A stretch of DNA of 64,000 nucleotides from JAOUGY01 sp963785075 (GTDB taxonomy: Bacteria; Actinomycetota; Acidimicrobiia; Spongiisociales; ZC4RG35): positions 496,001-560,000 of the forward strand of contig CAWATW010000004.1 in the NCBI GenBank assembly GCA_963785075.1, read 5' to 3'. The translations under genes were made by a program, and so were the position numbers. The notes beneath the pieces were generated by a model that was not told where the DNA came from, made no database searches, and was given only the letters and a program-made list of their open reading frames with translations. This document shows, in pieces, positions 33,383-41,680 of the stretch; the first letter of the stretch is position 1; every line of letters starts with the position of its first letter.

Positions 33383-34121
33383 CTCCAACTGCCGCCATGG
33401 CGGCACCGACGATCCCGGCGTCGTTTCGCAGCTTCGCGGGTCTCACGGGCACGCCCACATCGAGGAACTCGGCGAATTGGCTCCACCTCCGGGAGATGCC
33501 GCCGCCGATCACAAAGAGGTCCGGTGAGAAGAGCCGATTCAGGTGTTCGAGATAGGCGCGGACCCTCAGCGCCCAATCCTCGTAGCTCAGCCCCTCGTCC
33601 TCCTTGGCACGAGACGACGCCCAATCCTCGACCGACTCGAATCCGTCGAATTGCAGATGACCGAGTTCGGTGTTCGGGACCAGCGTGCCGTCGACGAACA
33701 TGCCGCTCCCGATGCCGGTCCCGAAGGTGAGCACCAACACCACACCGGCGACGCCCTTCCCGGCTCCGAACGACACCTCGGCGATCCCAGCTGCGTCGGC
33801 GTCGTTGACGACGGTGACCGGCAGCCCGGTCTTCGTGCTGAAGAGGGCCGCCGCATCGGTGTCGATCCACGACCTGTCGACGTTCGCAGCACTCAGCGTG
33901 ACACCGCGGCGAACGATGGCCGGGAAGGTGCAGCCGACGTTGCCCCGATAGTCGAAGTGGCCCACCATCTCCTTCACGACGGCGGCCACAGCCTTGGGCT
34001 TCGAGGGCTGCGGCGTCGAGATCTTGAATCGATCCGCCAGAACCTCGCCCGAAGCTGGATCAACGAGATTCCCTTTGATCCCCGAGCCGCCGATGTCGAT
34101 TCCCAGGATGCCAGACGCCAT
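33366..34121 (-). CDS. ppgK: polyphosphate glucokinase (ROK family)
   Basis: 251 residues, the typical length of actinobacterial PPGK. The phosphate motif GIDIGGSGIKGNLVD is at 6-20, LTFGTGIGSGMFVDG is the second phosphate motif, and TELGHLQFDG and YEDWALRVRAYLEHLNRLF match the PPGK signature. It phosphorylates glucose with polyphosphate (and often ATP). It is convergent with the TetR gene and divergent from gnd, so glucose-6-phosphate production sits next to the pentose-phosphate enzyme that consumes it. Confidence 0.92.
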   Translation of the reverse strand: MASGILGIDIGGSGIKGNLVDPASGEVLADRFKISTPQPSKPKAVAAVVKEMVGHFDYRGNVGCTFPAIVRRGVTLSAANVDRSWIDTDAAALFSTKTGLPVTVVNDADAAGIAEVSFGAGKGVAGVVLVLTFGTGIGSGMFVDGTLVPNTELGHLQFDGFESVEDWASSRAKEDEGLSYEDWALRVRAYLEHLNRLFSPDLFVIGGGISRRWSQFAEFLDVGVPVRPAKLRNDAGIVGAAMAAVGVTPAR

Positions 34122-34185
34122 GGGCGCGCAGCATAGATACTCAGGGCATCACAGAAGACGATCGAGGAGCGGTAGCCTCATCGCC

Positions 34186-35625
34186 ATGGAACCAAAGGCC
34201 GACATCGGACTGATCGGGCTCGCGGTCATGGGACAGAACCTGGTTCTCAACATGGCCGACCATGGCTACACGGTGGCTGTGTACAACCGCACCACCCAGG
34301 TGATGGAGGAGTTCGTTGCAGAACGTGCGTCGAGAGCATCCGTGATCGGAGCGGTCTCCCTCGAGGAGCTCGTAGCCGCTCTTCGAGCTCCACGGATCGT
34401 GATGTTGATGGTGAAGGCAGGCGGTGCAGTCGACTCCGTCATCGATGCGCTCGTGCCCCTGCTCGAGGAGGGAGATATCATCGTCGACGGCGGCAACTCC
34501 CTCTACACCGACACGGGCGACCGAATGGACCGCCTCGCTGCTCTCGGGATTCGTTTTGTCGGGGCGGGCGTCTCAGGGGGCGAGGAGGGAGCACGGCACG
34601 GCCCGTCCATCATGCCGGGAGGCGCGGCGGCGGCCTGGCCGGTCGTAGGTGACATCCTCCAAGCCATCGCTGCCAAGGTCGACGACGGAACCCCATGCTG
34701 TGACTGGGTGGGCCCGGGCGGCGCCGGGCACTACGTGAAGATGGTGCACAACGGCATCGAGTACGGAGACATGCAGGTGATCGCCGAGGCGTACGCGCTG
34801 ATGAAGGCCTCCGGCGTGGCGCACGCTGCGATGTCTGCGACGTTCCGAACCTGGGGTGAGGGCGTACTCGACTCGTTCCTGATCGACATTACCGCCGACA
34901 TCCTCGAACACGTCGATGACGACGGATCTCCACTCGTGGAGAGGATTCTCGACTCGGCCGGTCAGAAGGGCACGGGCAAGTGGACGGTGATCTCGTCGAT
35001 GGAGCTCGGCCAGCCTGTGTCGCTGGTGGCCGAAGCCGTGTTCGCGCGCATCGTCTCCTCGTTCAAAGGCCAGCGAGTGACTGCCTCCGGCGTTCTGACG
35101 GGACCCCGAGGCCGGCCGGTGGTGGACCTCGACGACCTTCGGGACGCCCTCTATGCGTCCAAGATCGTGTCGTACGCACAGGGTTTCATGCTGTTGGATG
35201 CGGCCTCGGATGAACACGGCTGGGACCTCGATCTCGGCAGGGTCGCTTCGCTGTGGCGGGAGGGATGCATCATCCGCGCACGTTTCCTCGACGACATCAC
35301 CGCCGCCTACGACCGCGAACCCGACCTCGCCAACCTCTTGCTCGACGGCTACTTCGCCACCGAGATCCAACGCTGCGACGCCGGATGGCGCCGAGTGGTC
35401 GCTGCAGCCGTGGCGAGCGGCGTACCTGCTCCGGCCTATTCGTCCGCATTGGCGTTCTACGACGCCTATCGATCCGAGACGGTTTCGGCCAACCTCATCC
35501 AGGCGCAGCGCGACTACTTCGGAGCCCACACGTACGAGCGAGTCGACAAGCCACGTGGCGAGTTCTTCCACACCAACTGGACGGGGCGTGGCGGGGACAC
35601 GACGTCGGGGAGCTACGAGGCCTGA
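34186..35625 (+). CDS. gnd: 6-phosphogluconate dehydrogenase (decarboxylating)
   Basis: 479 residues. The NADP-binding start GLIGLAVMGQNLVLNMADHG, the substrate loop GVSGGEEGARHGPSIMPGG and the catalytic stretch GGAGHYVKMVHNGIEYGDMQ are all intact. It converts 6-phosphogluconate to ribulose-5-phosphate and CO2, yielding NADPH. The ATG at 34186 was chosen over an upstream shadow frame because the Rossmann motif begins at residue 7. Period-7 repeats begin on the last base of its stop codon. Confidence 0.95.
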   Translation: MEPKADIGLIGLAVMGQNLVLNMADHGYTVAVYNRTTQVMEEFVAERASRASVIGAVSLEELVAALRAPRIVMLMVKAGGAVDSVIDALVPLLEEGDIIVDGGNSLYTDTGDRMDRLAALGIRFVGAGVSGGEEGARHGPSIMPGGAAAAWPVVGDILQAIAAKVDDGTPCCDWVGPGGAGHYVKMVHNGIEYGDMQVIAEAYALMKASGVAHAAMSATFRTWGEGVLDSFLIDITADILEHVDDDGSPLVERILDSAGQKGTGKWTVISSMELGQPVSLVAEAVFARIVSSFKGQRVTASGVLTGPRGRPVVDLDDLRDALYASKIVSYAQGFMLLDAASDEHGWDLDLGRVASLWREGCIIRARFLDDITAAYDREPDLANLLLDGYFATEIQRCDAGWRRVVAAAVASGVPAPAYSSALAFYDAYRSETVSANLIQAQRDYFGAHTYERVDKPRGEFFHTNWTGRGGDTTSGSYEA

Positions 35626-35652
35626 GTACCAAGTACCAGGTATCAAGTATTT
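35625..35652. repeat. degenerate heptad repeat after gnd
   Basis: Four consecutive heptads: AGTACCA twice, then GGTATCA and AGTATTT. The array starts on the final base of the gnd stop codon. Confidence 0.6.
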
Positions 35653-35717
35653 GGTGCCTGAACCTGAGCGGCTTGTGCAGGGGGCCAGTGGCACGTCTCA
35701 CGCGCTCCGGTCTCGAT

Positions 35718-35761
35718 ACTGAGTACCGAGTACTCAGTACGGCTGCGCCGCAGGCGCAGCC
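35718..35761. repeat. heptad triplet and twin hairpins between convergent genes
   Basis: TGAGTAC, CGAGTAC and TCAGTAC are contiguous at 35720-35740, and also form a perfect 9-bp hairpin (35718-35726/35730-35738). A second perfect hairpin (GGCTGCGCC/GGCGCAGCC, 35741-35761) follows. The Gfo/Idh stop codon lies inside the repeat. Probable bidirectional terminator. Confidence 0.65.
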
Positions 35762-36732
35762 CTGAATATCGCCTCGATCACCCGCATGTTGGCCACGCCG
35801 TCAGACGGTGGTGTCGGTACCGGTTCGCCGGCGAGGACGGCGGCGGCGAAAGCCCTAGCTTCGGAGGTGTACGGGTCCTCTGCTGGAAACTCGAACACTT
35901 CCTCGTTCGGTTCGACCGGCGGGTGTCCGCCTTGGAACAAACGGACGGTTGCAGGGCGGTCACCCGGGATGTTGAACGGGATGTCGATCCGGATCCGACC
36001 CCGCTCGCCGAGGATCACCACATACTGCTCGTCCTCGGCCAGTGTCGACACGGTGAAGGCGGCATGTCCGCTCTCGAACTCGAGCAGGGCCGACGTGGTC
36101 ACGTCGGTCCCGAAATCCTGATGCCGCTCGATGATCGCCTCGACCTTCACGGGCTCACCGTCGAACACCATGCGGGCGACGTTGATCGGATAGCAGCCGA
36201 CATCCATCAGCGCTCCCCCACCCGTGTCGGTCCGGTTGCGGATGTTCGACGGGTCATCGTTGAAGTAGCTGAAGGCGCACTGCATTGCCTTGATTCTCCC
36301 GATCCGACCCGATGTGATGAGATCCATCACCGCGAGCCATGAGGGATGCAGCCGGTACATGAACGCCTCCATGAGCGCCACGCCTTCGGACTCACAAACA
36401 TCGACCATGTCCTGCGCATCGGAGGCGGACAACGCCATCGGCTTCTCGCAGAGAACGTGCTTCCCGGCCCGCGCCGCCTCGAGCGTCCACTCCTTGTGCA
36501 GATGGTTGGGGAGCGGGATGTAGACGGCGTCGATCTCGTCCGAGGCCAACAGCTCTTCGTACGATCCGAACGACCGGGGAATGCCGAGCCGTGCGGCCGC
36601 CGCCTCCGCAGTTGCCAGGTGGCGGGAGGCGATCGCATCGACCTCACAGTTGCCTGCTCTCTGAATACCAGGAATGACCTTTTCGGTCCCGATGCTCGCA
36701 GTCGAGATGATCCCGAACCGGAGTCGGTTCAT
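35734..36732 (-). CDS. Gfo/Idh/MocA-family oxidoreductase
   Basis: 332 residues. The Rossmann start FGIISTASIGTEKVIPGI (a variant GxGxxG), VYIPLPNHLHKEW and the catalytic EKPMALS are all visible, followed by the C-terminal beta-sheet domain (GGGALMDVGCYPINVARMVF). It oxidises or epimerises a sugar or polyol with NAD(P). It is the last gene of the sugar-transport operon, overlapping the ATPase stop by 4 bp, so its substrate is probably the imported sugar or a derivative. Confidence 0.9.
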   Translation of the reverse strand: MNRLRFGIISTASIGTEKVIPGIQRAGNCEVDAIASRHLATAEAAAARLGIPRSFGSYEELLASDEIDAVYIPLPNHLHKEWTLEAARAGKHVLCEKPMALSASDAQDMVDVCESEGVALMEAFMYRLHPSWLAVMDLITSGRIGRIKAMQCAFSYFNDDPSNIRNRTDTGGGALMDVGCYPINVARMVFDGEPVKVEAIIERHQDFGTDVTTSALLEFESGHAAFTVSTLAEDEQYVVILGERGRIRIDIPFNIPGDRPATVRLFQGGHPPVEPNEEVFEFPAEDPYTSEARAFAAAVLAGEPVPTPPSDGVANMRVIEAIFRAAPAAQPY

Positions 36733-37526
36733 CTGCGAAGCTCGGGAATGTCACTCGGATCGATTTCGCCGGGCAGCTTCCCGGCGATGATCATCGCCAG
36801 AACTTCGTCCATCGTGACTGCTTCCTTGTCGACCGTGCCCACCAGTCTGCCCTGAAGCATCACGCTGATCCGATCCGCGAGATCGAACACATCGTGGATG
36901 TCATGACTGATGAGGAAGATTCCGAGACCCTCCTTCTTCAGCTGCCTGATCAGCGCCCGGACCTGTTCGGTCTCGGCGGGGCCGAGCGCCGCTGTGGGCT
37001 CGTCCATGATGAGAATACGGGCGTCGAAATGGACCGCCCGGGCAATCGCGACCGATTGCCGCTGTCCGCCCGACAGTGAAGCGACCGGTGCCACGAAGTT
37101 CTTGAATCGCGGGTTGAGCCTCCCCATGAGCTTGCGGGTGGCATCCTCCATGGCAGTGTCGTCCAGGGTCCCGAAACGCGATCGGAGCTCGCGCCCGAGG
37201 AAGATGTTCGATGGGGCGTCGATGTTGTCCGCCAACGCCAGCGTCTGATAGATGGTCTCGATCCCGTAGTCCCGAGCGTCTCGCGGGTTGTTGATGGTCA
37301 CCGCTCTTCCATCGACGAATACCTGACCCGAGTCCGCCTTGTGGGCTCCAGACAGCGTTTTGATGAGAGTGGTCTTCCCCGCCCCGTTCCCTCCCACCAG
37401 GGCCACGACCTCACCGGGGAAGAGATCGACGGTCACCCCATCGACCGCGTGTACCCCTCCGAATGCAACCCGGATGTCACGTAGCTCGACCAGCGGCGTC
37501 ATCGTCGGGGCCTCAGTAGCCGTCAT
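36729..37526 (-). CDS. sugar ABC transporter ATPase, single-domain XylG/RbsA type
   Basis: 265 residues from the ATG at 37526; a much longer upstream frame is shadow sequence of the permease. Walker A is GGNGAGKTT, the signature LSGGQRQS and Walker B ILIMDEPT. Only one ATPase domain is present, unlike the fused pair in RbsA/XylG, so it presumably works as a dimer, as in FrcA-type importers. It overlaps the permease and the Gfo/Idh gene by 4 bp each. Confidence 0.9.
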   Translation of the reverse strand: MTATEAPTMTPLVELRDIRVAFGGVHAVDGVTVDLFPGEVVALVGGNGAGKTTLIKTLSGAHKADSGQVFVDGRAVTINNPRDARDYGIETIYQTLALADNIDAPSNIFLGRELRSRFGTLDDTAMEDATRKLMGRLNPRFKNFVAPVASLSGGQRQSVAIARAVHFDARILIMDEPTAALGPAETEQVRALIRQLKKEGLGIFLISHDIHDVFDLADRISVMLQGRLVGTVDKEAVTMDEVLAMIIAGKLPGEIDPSDIPELRR

Positions 37527-38845
37527 GTCGACACCCTCCTCCGATATGCGGTGTCGAGCGCGACGGCAACGACGAGTACGACACCGACGACGATGTCCTG
37601 AACCGGAGCGTCGACACCCATCAGCACCATCCCCGACTGCAGCGACTGCGCAACCAGTGCGCCGAGCACGGCACCTGGAATGCTGCCGATGCCACCTGCG
37701 AGGGATGTGCCCCCGATCACCGCTGCCGCGATCACATACAGCTCGGCGAGCGTTCCGAGCCCGCTCGTAGCGGCGTTGAGGCGGGCCACCTGAACCGCGG
37801 CCGCAATCGCCACCAGGATCCCCATCACCATGAAGGTCTTCACGATGGTCCAACGCGTCTTGATGCCTCCGAGCTCGGCTGCCTCCGGATTGCCCCCGAT
37901 GGCAAACACATAGCGCCCAAACCTGATTCGAGTGGCCACGAACGTCATGACCATGGCGACGCCGATCATGATCAACACCGGGTTGGCGAGACCAAGTGAG
38001 ATCTCCAGCCCGCCGTCGGGCCATGCGATCCCGTTCTCTTCGGCATAGGCACGAGCGAGATTGACCGGCATGGGGTAGGCGTTGATCACGGCCACGGCGA
38101 CGAGGACGAATCCGCACCCCAACGTGCCCATGAGGACGTCCGCCCACATGGGGCGAAGGTGGAAGCCGTACTTCTGCCGGCGCCGCCGACCGGCCACGAG
38201 AAGCGCCACGATCCCGAGGCAAGCGACGACGCCCACGATCCAGGTGGCAGGTCCGCCGATCGTTCCTCGAGATCCGCCACCCAGAAGCTGGAATGTGGCA
38301 TCCATCGGGGCGATGGTGCGGCCGCTGGCCATCCGCCACGCCACACCACGCCACACCAACAGACCACCAAGAGTCACGATGAACGCCGGAACCTTCACAT
38401 AGGCGATGATGAAACCTTGAAATGCCCCGATCGCCGCCCCCAGCAGAAGACCGGCGAGCAACGACACGATCCAGATCATCGGACTTCCGAAGCCGAACCA
38501 CTCCGGCAGGATCTCGGCCTGGAGCAACGCCATGGCCATACCCACGGCCCCCAGCATCGAGCCCACCGACAGATCGATGTTGCGAGACACGATCACCAGC
38601 ACCATTCCCGTGGCCATGATCGCAACCGTGGCGGTTTGAACCGAGAGGTTCCAGAGGTTGCGTGGTGACAGGAACGTGCCATCCGTGAGGAAGTTGAACC
38701 CAACCCAGATCACGAGGAGAGCCACCAGCATGCCCAGCATCCTCGGGTCCACCTCCATCGAGCGGAGCGTCGAGGCGACGGATCGCTTCTCGCGTGGCGC
38801 CTTCTCGTCGACCTGCTCTGGTGCGGCCGTCGAGACGTCGGTCAT
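37523..38845 (-). CDS. sugar ABC transporter permease (XylH/RbsC type)
   Basis: 440 residues and about ten or more hydrophobic helices. The BPD_transp_2 features are MVLVIVSRNIDLSVGSMLG, near the middle of the first half, and AGGIGSIPGAVLGALVAQSLQ close to the end. The size is nearer to XylH than to RbsC. The N-terminal 35 residues are polar and cytoplasmic. It provides the channel for the binding protein encoded upstream; a strong hairpin separates the two genes. Confidence 0.92.
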   Translation of the reverse strand: MTDVSTAAPEQVDEKAPREKRSVASTLRSMEVDPRMLGMLVALLVIWVGFNFLTDGTFLSPRNLWNLSVQTATVAIMATGMVLVIVSRNIDLSVGSMLGAVGMAMALLQAEILPEWFGFGSPMIWIVSLLAGLLLGAAIGAFQGFIIAYVKVPAFIVTLGGLLVWRGVAWRMASGRTIAPMDATFQLLGGGSRGTIGGPATWIVGVVACLGIVALLVAGRRRRQKYGFHLRPMWADVLMGTLGCGFVLVAVAVINAYPMPVNLARAYAEENGIAWPDGGLEISLGLANPVLIMIGVAMVMTFVATRIRFGRYVFAIGGNPEAAELGGIKTRWTIVKTFMVMGILVAIAAAVQVARLNAATSGLGTLAELYVIAAAVIGGTSLAGGIGSIPGAVLGALVAQSLQSGMVLMGVDAPVQDIVVGVVLVVAVALDTAYRRRVST

Positions 38846-38869
38846 CCTGTACCTCCCGGGGGCTTGGTT

Positions 38870-38906
38870 GTGGCTGCGCCCACGGTAACCCCGTGGGCGC
38901 AGCCAC
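38870..38906 (-). terminator. 16-bp hairpin between binding-protein and permease genes
   Basis: Perfect 16-bp arms (38870-38885 and 38891-38906) with a 5-base loop. In many binding-protein operons such a hairpin lowers downstream expression or protects the upstream mRNA, giving an excess of binding protein. Confidence 0.8.
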
Positions 38907-38926
38907 TTCGGCTCAAGTAGGCAGAA

Positions 38927-40117
38927 TCAGCCGCAGACGGCCACGGTGCCTGCCGGCACGTTCTGGCACACAGCCTCCTGTGTGATCCATCCTGCGTCGA
39001 TCACCACGTTGAGGTTCTCCTGCGTGATGGGCTCTGGCGTCAGAATGATCGACCACACGTCGACTCCACCGGGGGTGGTGAACACCGTTGCTGCATCGCC
39101 GGCGGCGGGAGCCGCGGACCCGAGGTCAGCGGGCGCCTCGACCGTCTCGAGTGTTGCGCCCTGTGCCAGCTGCACAGCGACTGTCCCGGCTGTCCGACCG
39201 AGTGCAACCGCGTTCTTCCACACGGACACGGCCTGCGTGCCGAGGGCCACACGGTTCAGCGCCGCGGCGTCTCCGTCCTGGCCGGAGACCGGAATCGAGC
39301 CTGCCAGACCCTGGGCCTCGAGCGCAGCCACGACACCGCTGGCCATCCCGTCGTTCTCGGAGAGGATCGCATCGATCTCGTTGTTCTGTTGCGTCAGATA
39401 CTGCTCCATCTGGGTCTGCGCGAGCGCCGGATCCCAGTTGTCCGTGTAGGTCTCACAGCAGATCGTGATGTCGCCTGCAGCGACGGCATCACCGATGATG
39501 TCCTCGTATCCGGCACGGAGGAAGTCGGCGTTGGCATCCGCCTGGTTGCCCTTGATGATGGCGTACACGCCCTCCGGCACCAGGTCGTAGATGACGCGTG
39601 CCTCGGCCCTACCGACCTCGACGTTGTCGAAGGTGATGTAGAAGGCGCCGGCATCTTCGATGAGGCGGTCATAGGCGATCACCGGGATGCCCTGATCCAA
39701 TGCGCTTTGCACCGCCGGCAGGATGGCGGTTCCATCCTGAGCGAGGATGATGATGGCATCTGCTCCCTGCGCGATCAGGTTCTCGACGTCGGTGAGCTGC
39801 TGCGCTTCCGACGAACCTGCATCTGCGGAGATGTACGTTGCGCCGGCTTCGTCGAGCGCCGCCTGGATCGCCGGCTCATCGGCCTTCGCCCAGCGCTCTT
39901 CGTTGTAGTTGTTCCACGACACGCCGACGACGAGTCCGTCATCGGTCATTGCGGCCGTGGTCTCGGTGGACTCGGCAGCGGTCGTGTCCGGAGCGGCGGC
40001 CTCGGTGGTATCGGTTCCGCCTGCCTCGGTCGTATCCGCTGTTTCATCGCCGCCGCCACATGCGGCAAGCACGAGTGCCACCACAGAGAGCAGCACCCAT
40101 ATACGGTGTTTCAACAC
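38927..40117 (-). CDS. sugar-binding lipoprotein (XylF-like)
   Basis: 396 residues. A lipoprotein signal ends at LVLAAC, with C20 to be acylated. Residues 25-57 are a threonine- and alanine-rich linker, and the rest is a type I periplasmic-binding fold of the xylose/ribose class (GVSWNNYNEERWAKADE, then GSIPVSGQDGDAAALNRV). GTG at 40117 is 3 bases from AGGAGG, so a TTG at 40114 with spacing 6 may be the true start. It is first in the operon. Ligand uncertain: xylose or a similar aldose or polyol. Confidence 0.92.
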   Translation of the reverse strand: MLKHRIWVLLSVVALVLAACGGGDETADTTEAGGTDTTEAAAPDTTAAESTETTAAMTDDGLVVGVSWNNYNEERWAKADEPAIQAALDEAGATYISADAGSSEAQQLTDVENLIAQGADAIIILAQDGTAILPAVQSALDQGIPVIAYDRLIEDAGAFYITFDNVEVGRAEARVIYDLVPEGVYAIIKGNQADANADFLRAGYEDIIGDAVAAGDITICCETYTDNWDPALAQTQMEQYLTQQNNEIDAILSENDGMASGVVAALEAQGLAGSIPVSGQDGDAAALNRVALGTQAVSVWKNAVALGRTAGTVAVQLAQGATLETVEAPADLGSAAPAAGDAATVFTTPGGVDVWSIILTPEPITQENLNVVIDAGWITQEAVCQNVPAGTVAVCG

Positions 40118-40438
40118 GTTCCTCCTATTCGTGGGCTCTCGGGGTGAGAGCCAGACGCCACGCTATCGGGGTCGCACACCCGCTGAAAACGGGATTTCGG
40201 CCCTGCGCGCGACTCGTTTCTCGATTGCCACCAGCTGACACAGATGTTTCCTCCTGGCGACAGTGACGAGCATACATCGGTTATGTTGGGGTCGGCTGCA
40301 AAACGTGCACTTTGTGCGACCGTCCCCGGTGGTCGACCACCGACGAGTGAGCGGGCACGGCAAGTGTCTCTCCTGCGACCACACGCACATCGGCCGCGAG
40401 AGGTTGAGAACGAAGATGCAAACCACCAACGGTCCAGC
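40118..40438. promoter_or_regulatory. divergent control region of the sugar operon
   Basis: Between the binding-protein gene and the ROK regulator. A 20-base imperfect palindrome centred on GTGCAC (40298-40317, self-match 16 of 20) is a candidate operator for the ROK repressor. AGGAGG at 40121-40126 serves the binding-protein gene. No promoter hexamers stood out clearly. No ORF of its own. Confidence 0.45.
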
Positions 40439-41680
40439 GTGACCCGAGCCCGTCTTGCCACGTCGGGCCGGACCCAGGGGAACCGGGGCGTTGCCGCCGA
40501 GGAACTGCGCCGCCACAACCTGGCGCTCGTGCTCGAGCGGCTTCATCTGACCGGTCCTGCCACTCGGTCGCAGCTGACCTCGCTCACCGGGCTCAACCGC
40601 TCGACGATCGGCGATCTCATCGGCGAACTCGGGCAACTGGAACTCACCGAGGAAGGACCCGCTCCGGGCTCATCGGGACCCGGGCGTCCGTCCCCGATCG
40701 TCCGAGTGCGCCCACACGGCGCGATCGCGGTCGCCGTGGAATTGACCGTGGACTCCATCGGGATCGCCACCGTCGGGATCGGCGGCCATGTGTTCGACAT
40801 CATCCGCGTCGATCGTTCCCGATCCACTCCCGAGCAGACACTCCAGGGGGTTGCCGTCTTGGCGCGCCCGCTGATCGACGCCCTGCCGGAGGAGAGCCGG
40901 TTGTGTGGAATCGGCGTCGCCGTAGCCGGGGTCACGCGCCGCACCGATGGCTTCGTACATCTCGCACCCAACCTCGGATGGCGCGACGTGGCGCTCGCCG
41001 ACGTCCTGGCTCATCACCTGGGTGTCACCGTGCCCGTACACGTCGCGAACGACGCCGACCTGGGAGCGCTCGCAGAACATCGCCGAGGGGTGGCGACCGG
41101 CAGCGACCACGTGATCTACATCGGAGGAGAGGTCGGTATCGGCGTCGGTGTCATCATCGACGGCAAGCCGATGCTGGGATCGGCAGGATACGCAGGAGAA
41201 GCAGGTCACATGATCGTGAACCCGGGCGGTCACGCCTGCCGGTGTGGATCGATCGGTTGCTGGGAGTCCGAAGCCGGCGAAGGGGCGCTCACCCGCCGGC
41301 TCGGGCAACACCGTACCGGGCTCGATGTCGTGGTCGAGATCGAACGTGGTGCAGGAGATGACGACCCAGGCGTGATCGCTGCCCTCGACGACTTGGCGCA
41401 TTGGCTCGGTGTCGGGATTGCCAATCTCGTCAACATCTTCAATCCTGAGATCGTGATCCTCGGAGGTCTCTACCACCGCTTCTTCCCGTATCTGGAGGAG
41501 ACGACGCTCGCATCGGCCCACGCCCGGGCGCTCGGCATGTCTGCGGCCCACGCACGCATCGTCCGCAGCAGTCTCGGTGACGATGCTCCGTTGATCGGTG
41601 CAGCCGAGCTCGCCTTGTCACCCGTGATCTCGGATCCTGCGACCGTCAAGCGCCCTGACAGAGTCGAGATGGGTGCATGA
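40439..41680 (+). CDS. ROK-family transcriptional regulator (XylR/NagC type)
   Basis: About 413 residues from the GTG at 40439; an in-frame start further upstream is possible. A winged helix-turn-helix is at the N-terminus (ATRSQLTSLTGLNRSTIGDL), followed by the ROK domain: GVAVAGVTRR, then HVANDADLGALAEH, and zinc-site GHACRCGSIGCWE. ROK regulators release DNA on binding a sugar. Position, divergent to the transporter operon, points to that operon as target. Confidence 0.9.
   Translation: MTRARLATSGRTQGNRGVAAEELRRHNLALVLERLHLTGPATRSQLTSLTGLNRSTIGDLIGELGQLELTEEGPAPGSSGPGRPSPIVRVRPHGAIAVAVELTVDSIGIATVGIGGHVFDIIRVDRSRSTPEQTLQGVAVLARPLIDALPEESRLCGIGVAVAGVTRRTDGFVHLAPNLGWRDVALADVLAHHLGVTVPVHVANDADLGALAEHRRGVATGSDHVIYIGGEVGIGVGVIIDGKPMLGSAGYAGEAGHMIVNPGGHACRCGSIGCWESEAGEGALTRRLGQHRTGLDVVVEIERGAGDDDPGVIAALDDLAHWLGVGIANLVNIFNPEIVILGGLYHRFFPYLEETTLASAHARALGMSAAHARIVRSSLGDDAPLIGAAELALSPVISDPATVKRPDRVEMGA

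Noticed and set aside
37527..38906. Long N-terminal extension of the sugar ATPase frame
   Set aside because: The extension is out-of-frame permease sequence. The ATG at 37526 gives a normal ATPase and a 4-bp overlap.
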